The notes beneath the pieces were generated by a model, which ran no database searches, was not told the origin of the DNA, and saw only the letters and a list, made by a program, of their open reading frames with translations. Positions 1 through 6,723 of a stretch of DNA of 64,000 nucleotides are shown piece by piece. The stretch's first letter is position 1. Each line of letters opens with the position of its first letter. A program made the translations under genes and the position numbers. This DNA comes from Spirosoma validum (GTDB taxonomy: Bacteria > Bacteroidota > Bacteroidia > Cytophagales > Spirosomataceae). The DNA lies in contig NZ_JACXAA010000005.1 in the NCBI RefSeq assembly GCF_014699035.1, forward strand, positions 186,001 through 250,000, in the 5' to 3' direction.

Positions 1-813
1 TCCGGCAGCAATTAAGGTCGAGTTGACAATAGGTCCCCAGCCACCTCCCCCAATGGCATCAACAAAACCGCCAAACCAGGCAAGTAATCCAATTTGACGG
101 ACGGGCTTCTTCTTCTGATGTTTTACTAACGCTTTTTTGAGAATTAACACACCTAATATAGCCGTATATACTGATATGGCAGGACTTAAGTAGTTGGCAA
201 CCACTTCCATATCCGCAAGTTTTGTGATCAGAAAAGCGCCTAGCGCAGCTCCAATAACGCCCGGAATCAGAACCACTTTAAACAGCCGACTGTTAACATT
301 ACCAAATTTAAGGTGCATATACCCCGATACACCCGACGTAAAAATCTCTGAACTGTGAACGCTCGCCGTTGCAAACACGGGACTAATACCTACGCTTGTC
401 AGGAACGTAGTGGCCGTTACGCCATAGGCCATTCCTAAAGCTCCATCAATCATTTGCGCCACGAACCCAGCCATGATAAAGTAAAAAATGTCTGGTGTAA
501 TGTCGACCGTGCTGGCAATGAGCGTCAGGCGATCCAGGGTAAAGTAACTGAACAGCAGATGCCCAACAACCATTAGAGCCAGAGCTGCAAAGATGTAAAT
601 GGCAATCTCGGTGCGGGTCCGACGGCGAAGTATGGGCCGGGATACAAGAGTTCGTACAGTTGCCGTTGGAAAAGCTGCGCGTATGGCATCAGCCTGTTCG
701 GCTGCTTTTGCTCCCTGAATGTTGATCGTAAGTCCGCTAAGATCGATCTCCGGTTGTGAAGGAGTCAATGTAGGAGTAGCCGGGTTGGTGGATGGGGCTA
801 TCGGTTCTTGCAC
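1..813 (-). CDS. TauE/SafE family sulfite exporter-like membrane protein (partial, C-terminus off window)
   Basis: The frame runs off the left edge, leaving about 271 residues. After a hydrophilic N-terminal tail of about 75 residues there are hydrophobic segments typical of the TauE/SafE family, with the signature stretches MIDGALGMAYG in the first half and GGFVDAIGGGGWGPI at the start of the second half, where the window ends. The family exports sulfite or organosulfonates, or moves other small anions, across the inner membrane. GTG at 813 is the only credible start: an in-frame TAG lies five codons upstream and no ATG falls between. The long soluble tail is unusual for the family. A structured leader ending in a hairpin and five T residues lies upstream. 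The substrate is not inferable. Confidence 0.85.
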   Translation of the reverse strand, partial: MQEPIAPSTNPATPTLTPSQPEIDLSGLTINIQGAKAAEQADAIRAAFPTATVRTLVSRPILRRRTRTEIAIYIFAALALMVVGHLLFSYFTLDRLTLIASTVDITPDIFYFIMAGFVAQMIDGALGMAYGVTATTFLTSVGISPVFATASVHSSEIFTSGVSGYMHLKFGNVNSRLFKVVLIPGVIGAALGAFLITKLADMEVVANYLSPAISVYTAILGVLILKKALVKHQKKKPVRQIGLLAWFGGFVDAIGGGGWGPIVNSTLIAAG

Positions 814-860
814 AAGGTTTAATGTCTATCGACTTAATGGATTATTTCTTTCATGAAAAA

Positions 861-971
861 CGGCACATTGGTGTGCCGCTTGCCTGTAGGCCATTTTAGA
901 CCAGTAACGTCTGTACCAGACCAAAAGTGCAACAAAGATAAGCTTCGTAAGCGAAAAGATGCAAGGCAAGC
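861..971 (-). promoter_or_regulatory. Structured leader with terminator-like hairpin upstream of the TauE/SafE gene
   Basis: Read on the minus strand, an 8-bp stem (GCTTGCCT at 971-964 with AGGCAAGC at 885-878) encloses a GTCTG/CAGAC hairpin at 921-909. A 7-bp hairpin, TGTGCCG/CGGCACA with loop at 868-871, follows immediately and runs into five T residues, ending about 45 bases before the GTG start. Extending the large stem would compete with the terminator hairpin. This arrangement resembles a riboswitch or attenuator, but I do not recognise a known class. Confidence 0.3.
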
Positions 972-1060
972 ACCAAACTACTTTTCAAAACACGTTGCTA
1001 ACTCTCTGTGAATAACGTGAATTCGGGATTACATTGCTCCGCAAACTGCCAAATACCAAA

Positions 1061-1129
1061 CTCCAGATAACTCAATAAAAAACGGACGACATATGCTGTG
1101 TCGTCCGTTTTTTATTGAGTTATCTGGAG
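1061..1129. terminator. Very long perfect hairpin, 31-bp arms, downstream of the hydroxylase gene
   Basis: The arms at 1061-1091 and 1099-1129 are perfectly complementary over 31 bp with a 7-base loop (TATGCTG). The core is GGACGACA/TGTCGTCC flanked by six T residues on either strand, so it can work as a terminator in both directions. It lies 24 bases after the stop codon of the minus-strand hydroxylase gene. The arms are far longer than an intrinsic terminator needs. Confidence 0.85.
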
Positions 1130-1153
1130 GCTTATAAAAAGCAGAGTATCGGA

Positions 1154-2089
1154 TTAATTAACTTCACTATCAACCAATTGCGACTGGCCAACAGTTACCT
1201 GCTTTTTCTCTTCGGCAATTTTGACCGGACTACCGAAAATGAAAAACAGCTTACGACGAAGTCCTTTTGCCGATCGTACATCGTGGAAAATGTCGATGAA
1301 CTCGTGGAAGTTGATAATTAAAGGATTCGCCTTGTTTTCAATATTTGTCGTAATCCCGTAGATAACCTGCTCTTCCTCTGGCTGAAACGTACCAAACAAC
1401 CGATCCCAGAAAATGAATGTAGCGCCGAAGTTTTTATCGATGTATTTTTCCTGAGAGCCATGATGCACCCGATGATTCGAGGGGGTTGCAAAAACGTATT
1501 CAACCCAGGCGGGCATCCGACGGATGTATTCGGTATGTACCCAGAACTGGAACAACACGGCGATTTGATTGGTCACAAAAAAGATGATGGGGTGAAAGCC
1601 GATTAAGGCCACGGGCATAAAGAAGATAAGCTTCAAATGCTGTACCCAGCTCAGTCGGTACGAAACCGTCAGGTTATAGTGTTCTCCCGTATGATGCACT
1701 ACGTGGGTTGCCCACCAGAACCGTTGTTCGTGCGACACCCGGTGTGCCCAGTAACTGAAAAAATCATAAATAACGTAGCAGGGCAGGAGCGTCCACCAGG
1801 TAAATTCCATCCGCCAGGGTAACTGATTATAGACCCAGATAAACAGATAAACCAGACTAAGTTTAAGAATTGCATTCACGATCAGACTCCCGATACCCAC
1901 AAGAATCGAGCCTATCGTTTCTTTTTTCTCGTAATAATCTCTTTCCTGATAATAGGTCACCACCATCTCAATGACCGTGAAAAACAACATGACCGGTACT
2001 GCCCAAAGGATAATGTTGGGTATGTCTTTTTCGAGTAAATGAAGGTTATGAAGCGGAATTTCTGGGGCACCAAATAGGGAGTCTAGCAT
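1154..2089 (-). CDS. Sterol desaturase / fatty acid hydroxylase family membrane protein
   Basis: A 311-residue membrane-bound di-iron oxygenase of the fatty acid hydroxylase superfamily. All three histidine clusters that bind the two irons are present: HRVSH, HVVHH and NHRVHH. About four hydrophobic segments precede and surround them (for example IILWAVPVMLFFTVIEMVV and LKLIFFMPVALIGFHPIIFF). The enzyme should hydroxylate or desaturate a lipid chain in the inner membrane, but the substrate (fatty acid, sterol or carotenoid) cannot be read from the sequence. ATG start. The gene stands alone and ends at the long hairpin. Confidence 0.9.
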   Translation of the reverse strand: MLDSLFGAPEIPLHNLHLLEKDIPNIILWAVPVMLFFTVIEMVVTYYQERDYYEKKETIGSILVGIGSLIVNAILKLSLVYLFIWVYNQLPWRMEFTWWTLLPCYVIYDFFSYWAHRVSHEQRFWWATHVVHHTGEHYNLTVSYRLSWVQHLKLIFFMPVALIGFHPIIFFVTNQIAVLFQFWVHTEYIRRMPAWVEYVFATPSNHRVHHGSQEKYIDKNFGATFIFWDRLFGTFQPEEEQVIYGITTNIENKANPLIINFHEFIDIFHDVRSAKGLRRKLFFIFGSPVKIAEEKKQVTVGQSQLVDSEVN

Positions 2090-2240
2090 AAGTTGAGGCA
2101 GTCGCAGAAAGCGTATTATGGATAAAACTAATAGGTTTTTACTTTTCCAGTTTGATAATCTGAAATGAATACAGAAAAATCAAGGAGTTATTCTATAAGG
2201 AAAGCTTGAACTAGTCACTTTCTCATTACTAGCTCGTCCT

Positions 2241-2690
2241 TCAGCCTAAAGCCGCATACCAGATCCAGAGTATATAGACCGGCTGAAACAAAAGTCTCGA
2301 CCATACGTACCAGGGTTTGGCTGGTAGGCCACCGGGGGGGGGAAGGTTGTTAACCGCTACGTTAATGTTCGCCGGGAAGATCGCAATCAACAGTAAAATA
2401 AGTCCCCAGGCGGCCCAGAACCGGGTTACCAGAAACAATAAGCCGATGCCCAAACCAATTTCCGCTACGCCCGAAAGCAGAACGAGTAGCCGCGCATTCG
2501 GCATAAATTTGGGAACCATATACGTCAGTTGTTCAGGTTTGCGGAGGTGTGACACGCCAATCAGTACGAACATCGTTGTGGCCGCTAAAAGCGCGTCCTG
2601 ATGCAGATCAAGTAGATAAGGCGTCTGGGTGAACCAACCAATTCCATACAACAGCGCCCCAATTGATAGTAAGCCAAAAAAGAAAGCCAT
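2241..2690 (-). CDS. DoxX-like family membrane protein
   Basis: A small four-helix integral membrane protein of about 149 residues. Helices are visible at FFFGLLSIGALLYGIGWF, LLAATTMFVLIGVSHL, LLVLLSGVAEIGLGIGLLFL and WGLILLLIAIFPANINVAV, followed by the PPPGG...PWYVW...LLFQ ending of DoxX-like proteins. The frame could begin at a TTG ten codons earlier, but the ATG at 2690 is the better start. The proline/glycine codons are written by a run of nine G at 2334-2342 on the plus strand, a slippage-prone tract. DoxX-like proteins are often redox- or stress-linked; the role here is unknown. The Crp-family gene upstream reads the same way. Confidence 0.8.
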   Translation of the reverse strand: MAFFFGLLSIGALLYGIGWFTQTPYLLDLHQDALLAATTMFVLIGVSHLRKPEQLTYMVPKFMPNARLLVLLSGVAEIGLGIGLLFLVTRFWAAWGLILLLIAIFPANINVAVNNLPPPGGLPAKPWYVWSRLLFQPVYILWIWYAALG

Positions 2691-2765
2691 GTCAGTAATA
2701 CCCGTTGATTGATAGGCCAAAGTTCCGGCAACGCCAATCCCTATCCACTAACATTTGTTAGGAAA

Positions 2766-3338
2766 TCAAACCTCCCGGCGAATGCGGCTCAAACTTTCCG
2801 GTTCAATACCCAGATACGAAGCCAGGTGGCGAATCGAAATTTTCTGAACCAGAATGGGGTTTTGTTCCAGTAACTGAACGTAACGCTGTTTGGCGTTACT
2901 GGTCAGAAATTGGACTTCCCGCCTGGTTTTTCGCAGAAATGCCTGCTCGGCAATCATCCGGCCGATACGTTCCGCTTTGTGCGACTGCTCGTATAAAGTC
3001 AGCAGGTTCGTGCGGCTGAACCGTAATGTCTGAACGTCCGTCAGCGCCTGAACGGTAAACACGGTCGGCTGGCTACTCAGAAAGGATGAGTATGCGGAAA
3101 CGAAGTCGTCGCTAAAAACAAAATCGAGCGAAATGTCTTTTCCATCATCATTCAGAAAAAGCCGCACCACGCCCTCAACGACGTAGTAAATGTAGTTTTC
3201 AACCTGACCTGCCTGAAGTAGAAAATCATTCTTCTCATAGTCCACAGACTCGACAACAGGCACAAATTGGCTCCATTCTTCGTCAGTTTGTGACGCTAAT
3301 GTATCGAATCGCTGACGTAGTCGGTCGAGGTTGTTCAT
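2766..3338 (-). CDS. Crp/Fnr-family transcriptional regulator
   Basis: A 190-residue regulator with an N-terminal cyclic-nucleotide-binding-like beta roll (LQAGQVENYIYYVVEGVVRLF, then GKDISLDFVFSDDFVSAYSS) and a C-terminal winged helix (ISIRHLASYLGIEPESLSRIRRE). This is the short Bacteroidota type, which often lacks a recognisable cAMP pocket. I start it at MNNLDRLRQRF. The longer frame would translate the terminator hairpin of the preceding subtilisin gene into the peptide KRASALVLTPVFL, so it is artefactual. It lies 75 bases upstream of the DoxX-like gene on the same strand and may control it. Confidence 0.88.
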   Translation of the reverse strand: MNNLDRLRQRFDTLASQTDEEWSQFVPVVESVDYEKNDFLLQAGQVENYIYYVVEGVVRLFLNDDGKDISLDFVFSDDFVSAYSSFLSSQPTVFTVQALTDVQTLRFSRTNLLTLYEQSHKAERIGRMIAEQAFLRKTRREVQFLTSNAKQRYVQLLEQNPILVQKISIRHLASYLGIEPESLSRIRREV

Positions 3339-3355
3339 GCGGTAAATAAACAAAA

Positions 3356-3389
3356 AAACGGGCGTCAGGACCAATGCTGACGCCCGTTT
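3356..3389 (-). terminator. Intrinsic terminator of the subtilisin gene
   Basis: A 13-bp perfect stem, AAACGGGCGTCAG at 3356-3368 and CTGACGCCCGTTT at 3377-3389, with an 8-base loop and a T tract on the minus strand. It begins 22 bases after the peptidase stop codon. Confidence 0.85.
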
Positions 3390-3410
3390 GCCTGCCAATG
3401 ATAAGTTGAA

Positions 3411-4604
3411 CTACTCGCCCGCCATTGGGTCAGGCGTACCGTCGGGATCGCCGGTTACCGTGCCGTGTTTAGGAAACGTATTGCCCCGGATGAAGAGTAA
3501 ACCCGCTACGTGAGGAGCGGCCATCGACGTGCCGCTTAACGTAGCGTACCTGCCATCTTTGTAGGTCGACGTAATGCGAACGCCATAGGCACAGACGTCT
3601 ACGCTACTGCCAAAATTCGAAAAGGACGCAAACGCATTCTGGCTGTTCATCGCCGAAACCGTAAACACATTGGCATGATTCACCCGCGCTGGCGAGATGT
3701 TATCACTGCTGACGCCTTCGTTGCCCGCGGCAATGGCGAATAAAATACCGGCATTAGCGGCCTGGGTAATGGCGCGGTCGAGGGTAGTCGACGTGCCTTC
3801 GCCACCCAAGCTCAGGTTGACAACATCGCCTGTCTTCCCGTTTTGTGTTACGTAATTTACCGCCTGAATAATCCCCGACAGCTTGCCTTCACCATCTTCG
3901 TCCAGCACTCTCAGTGCGACTAACGTAGCGCCAGAAGCAATGCCGGTTAAGCCGACATTATTGTTTTTTGCCCCGATGATGCCCGCTACGTGTGTACCAT
4001 GTCCATTTTGATCATCGGCTGACGTTTCTCCACTAACGAATGATTTACTGCGCTGGGTGTCTACGTTCAAATCAGGATGATCCAGATCAATGCCCGTGTC
4101 AATAATCCAGGCCGTTTTGGTGGTCTGTAAATCGCCCCGGCCGTAACCTGTCTGCTTTACGTTCCAGGTGAGCGTTGAGGTAGTCGTTACGTCGACGCAA
4201 TTGCACATAGACATAATCCGGTCGGGCTCGATTAAGGCAACGGATGGGTCCTGTTGTAATGTTGCCGATTCGCTTTCGGTCAGGTGCGCCAGAAAGCTGG
4301 TTTGTTCGCCCGCTACCAGAACCTCTGCTTTGGGATCCGCAACGGCATAATCTGTCAGCAATTGCTCCACAAGCACTTCGGCGGCAGCCACACGTGCACC
4401 AGACGCTACGGGAAGCGACTGCGTTGGCTGATACGTAACGATATAGGAACCCGCAATAGCTACGCCTGTATTGCTGGAGGCTTTCACTAAACAGTCGGTT
4501 TCAATACTGGTCGGTTCGATACTGCTGTCAGACTGACAACCCAGCAATCCAAAACCGATTAAAGCGACATTGGTAAGCGTCGCGAACGGGAGAAAACGTC
4601 GCAT
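3411..4604 (-). CDS. Secreted S8 subtilisin-like serine peptidase (lipoprotein)
   Basis: A 397-residue secreted peptidase. The signal peptide ends in a lipobox (GLLGC, Cys23). Residues about 50-132 look like an inhibitor I9 propeptide, ending VALIEPDRIM. The mature domain carries the catalytic triad: Asp169 in WIIDTGIDLDHPDL, His202 in NGHGTHVAGI and Ser360 in LSGTSMAAPHVAGL, plus the oxyanion Asn295 in AAGNEG. It should be anchored at the cell surface or periplasmic face and cleave extracellular protein or peptides. The short C-terminal tail has no sorting domain. It ends at its own terminator and looks monocistronic. Confidence 0.93.
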   Translation of the reverse strand: MRRFLPFATLTNVALIGFGLLGCQSDSSIEPTSIETDCLVKASSNTGVAIAGSYIVTYQPTQSLPVASGARVAAAEVLVEQLLTDYAVADPKAEVLVAGEQTSFLAHLTESESATLQQDPSVALIEPDRIMSMCNCVDVTTTSTLTWNVKQTGYGRGDLQTTKTAWIIDTGIDLDHPDLNVDTQRSKSFVSGETSADDQNGHGTHVAGIIGAKNNNVGLTGIASGATLVALRVLDEDGEGKLSGIIQAVNYVTQNGKTGDVVNLSLGGEGTSTTLDRAITQAANAGILFAIAAGNEGVSSDNISPARVNHANVFTVSAMNSQNAFASFSNFGSSVDVCAYGVRITSTYKDGRYATLSGTSMAAPHVAGLLFIRGNTFPKHGTVTGDPDGTPDPMAGE

Positions 4605-4736
4605 AAACTACGTACGAAAACGATATGTGGAGAAAGAATAAATCGTACAGGTTATGCCATGCGCCCTCTCAAATTTGGTATCTACTTAGCTGTACGCTAT
4701 AAACGAATTAGACGTTGCATTTCGTAGACGTAGCAG

Positions 4737-6575
4737 TTACTTTTTGAGTGGAATAAAGACAACTCGCCCCGCGGCTGGAAAGCGGGTTTCGGCAATTGGC
4801 GAACCGTAGCGTTGGTAAAATTCAGATACCTGTTGAGGAGATAACAAATCGGGGTACAGGTTGATGCCCGCGAAGTTATTTTTGCGTAAAAACGCATCCA
4901 TGAATTGCCAGTCCTGTTCCGTGAACGGGCGATTGGGTGTTAACAGCTGAGGCCATCCATCGCGTAGAAACGGCTTGATCTGGTCGGGATGCAGGCGCCC
5001 AAAATACTGCCCAACGCCACTTTTGTCGTAAAAGCGTCGGAACGTAAAGACGGCATTCTGCTGATCATAGTATGGGCAAAGTCCTTCAGCTTTGCCTACA
5101 CCATCGCCCCCAACGGTGCAGAACGGCCAGTCGAGCACGGCCTCGCCGGGTTGCTGACGGATCACGGCGCAATACCGTAACACGCTATCCGACGCTACGC
5201 TGGTTCCCTGAAATAACCGTAACGAATAGCCTGTATGCCATTCTTTTAACATCAGTCCCAACAGAAGAAGTATCCCAATCTGGCTTATCCATTGCCGGGG
5301 CCATTTAATAGGTAAAGCAAGCAGACAGAACAGCACCGGATACACTAGACTGGACCGGCCACCGTGACGGTTGAAACTAAACCAGGGAAACAGTTTCAGC
5401 GTCGGAAACGCCACGGGATGATAAAACAGACAAAACGCCAGCGTCAGAACAATCGGTAGCCAGATGGCCACCCGACGTCGGGTTTGCCAAAGTCCAATGA
5501 CGGCCAACAAGACCAAATATAATCCTGGGCTCGTCTGCCCATATCCTTCGAACGTATCGTGCAGCCAGCGTTCATAGTGGATGGCATAGCCATCCAGACC
5601 AGGCCAGAACGGAATCAACAACCGCGCCGGATGCGACCAGGCCCGTATCTCCGGTACTGCGCCAAAATCAAATTCCCAGGCCGTTAAGGCGACTTGCAGC
5701 GTTAGCGGTAGATACAGATACAGGCTAACCAGCAGCAACAGCAAACAGAACAGAATGGCGGGCTTGTGCTGATTCCATTCATCCTTCAGATAGTCAGTTG
5801 ATTGCTGCACCGGGTTTAAACCCGGTGCAGCCACAGCAGAGAAATATTGGCGGTATAAAACGACCGCTAAAACGGGTAAGGTTAACGTAGTAAACGTCAG
5901 CGCGAAACCGGCAACGTAACCCAGTTCCTGCCCAAGTATCTGTATGTGCAGCCATATCCACAGCAGTACGTACGCCAGTGAAACCGTTTTTTTTTCGACT
6001 ATATCATACAGCAATCGATACGTAGCAACGATGCACAGCGTTGTCCAATGACCAATGCAGACGTTCATGTGTACGGGAAATTTCCACAAGCCGTAGAAAT
6101 TGAAAACAGAAACGATCAGACCAGCGGTTAGCGCTTTTGCGACGCCAAATCGTGGTTGCAGCAGGACATATGTACCGACTGCGGCAACGACCAGCGTATA
6201 CACGTAATAATACTGGAGATAGGGGCCGGGACCGTCGAGCAGGTGATAGCAAAGTCGGTACCAGTAGTCACGCTCGAATCCCCAGTCCAGAAATACCTGA
6301 TTGAGTCCATACGGATAAAACGTCTGCGTATTAACCAGGTTAAGGTGTGGGAACGGGTTGAACGAGAGGTTTTTAGTGAAGAAGTATCCTACGTATTCAA
6401 ACTGGTCGGTATCGTTGCCGTCGGAGAGCGGATGGCTAAAATTATGCACGACGCGGCTGCCTAGAAACCCCGTCACAAGCGCTAAAATAAGTGGCCATAG
6501 CCAGTTTATCCGACGGTTATTCGCTTGAAAATCATTTGTTAGAGAGAAGTTGGCAGGCGGACTAAGCTGGCTCAT
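4737..6575 (-). CDS. Large polytopic membrane protein, possible GT-C-fold glycosyltransferase
   Basis: A 612-residue protein with about 11-12 hydrophobic segments (for example INWLWPLILALVTGFLG, VYTLVVAAVGTYVLL, PAILFCLLLLLVSLYLYLPL) and a soluble C-terminal part of about 150 residues. The first external loop (residues about 50-110) contains GNDTDQFEYVGYFF, an acidic motif placed as in GT-C lipid-linked sugar transferases. I do not recognise a named family; polysaccharide or glycoprotein synthesis is an inference from architecture only. A 28-bp perfect palindrome lies in frame in the loop after AAPGLNPVQQ. The gene ends about 130 bases before the subtilisin gene. Confidence 0.75.
   Translation of the reverse strand: MSQLSPPANFSLTNDFQANNRRINWLWPLILALVTGFLGSRVVHNFSHPLSDGNDTDQFEYVGYFFTKNLSFNPFPHLNLVNTQTFYPYGLNQVFLDWGFERDYWYRLCYHLLDGPGPYLQYYYVYTLVVAAVGTYVLLQPRFGVAKALTAGLIVSVFNFYGLWKFPVHMNVCIGHWTTLCIVATYRLLYDIVEKKTVSLAYVLLWIWLHIQILGQELGYVAGFALTFTTLTLPVLAVVLYRQYFSAVAAPGLNPVQQSTDYLKDEWNQHKPAILFCLLLLLVSLYLYLPLTLQVALTAWEFDFGAVPEIRAWSHPARLLIPFWPGLDGYAIHYERWLHDTFEGYGQTSPGLYLVLLAVIGLWQTRRRVAIWLPIVLTLAFCLFYHPVAFPTLKLFPWFSFNRHGGRSSLVYPVLFCLLALPIKWPRQWISQIGILLLLGLMLKEWHTGYSLRLFQGTSVASDSVLRYCAVIRQQPGEAVLDWPFCTVGGDGVGKAEGLCPYYDQQNAVFTFRRFYDKSGVGQYFGRLHPDQIKPFLRDGWPQLLTPNRPFTEQDWQFMDAFLRKNNFAGINLYPDLLSPQQVSEFYQRYGSPIAETRFPAAGRVVFIPLKK
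5804..5831. repeat. 28-bp perfect palindrome inside a coding sequence
   Basis: GCTGCACCGGGTTT and its exact reverse complement meet without a loop, centred between 5817 and 5818. On the minus strand it is translated as AAPGLNPVQ in an inter-helix loop of the 612-residue membrane protein, so it is tolerated in frame. No second copy is seen in this window. Confidence 0.85.
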
Positions 6576-6632
6576 TCGCGGAGTTTACCGGTTGATCGAT
6601 GGTGCGGATAGGCAAAAGTCTTTGTAAACGGC

Positions 6633-6640
6633 TATTTTTG
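6633..6640 (+). promoter_or_regulatory. Candidate Bacteroidota -7 box for leuS
   Basis: TATTTTTG fits the TAnnTTTG consensus of Bacteroidota sigma-ABfr promoters. It lies about 85 bases before the chosen leuS start and would place the transcript start only a few bases before the alternative ATG at 6655, which favours the downstream start. No convincing -33 TTTG is seen at the right spacing. Confidence 0.35.
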
Positions 6641-6723
6641 CAAGAAATTAAGTAATGCGGCTGGAATCGGATCACCGAACCGGCCGAAAAGAATATCGGC
6701 GACTTCTCCGTCGCGCTAAAATT

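Noticed and set aside
1115..1321. 68-codon plus-strand frame after the 31-bp hairpin
   Set aside because: Begins in the hairpin and runs antisense to the end of the hydroxylase gene.
3339..3398. N-terminal extension of the Crp-family protein
   Set aside because: It translates the subtilisin terminator hairpin and is not conserved in the family.
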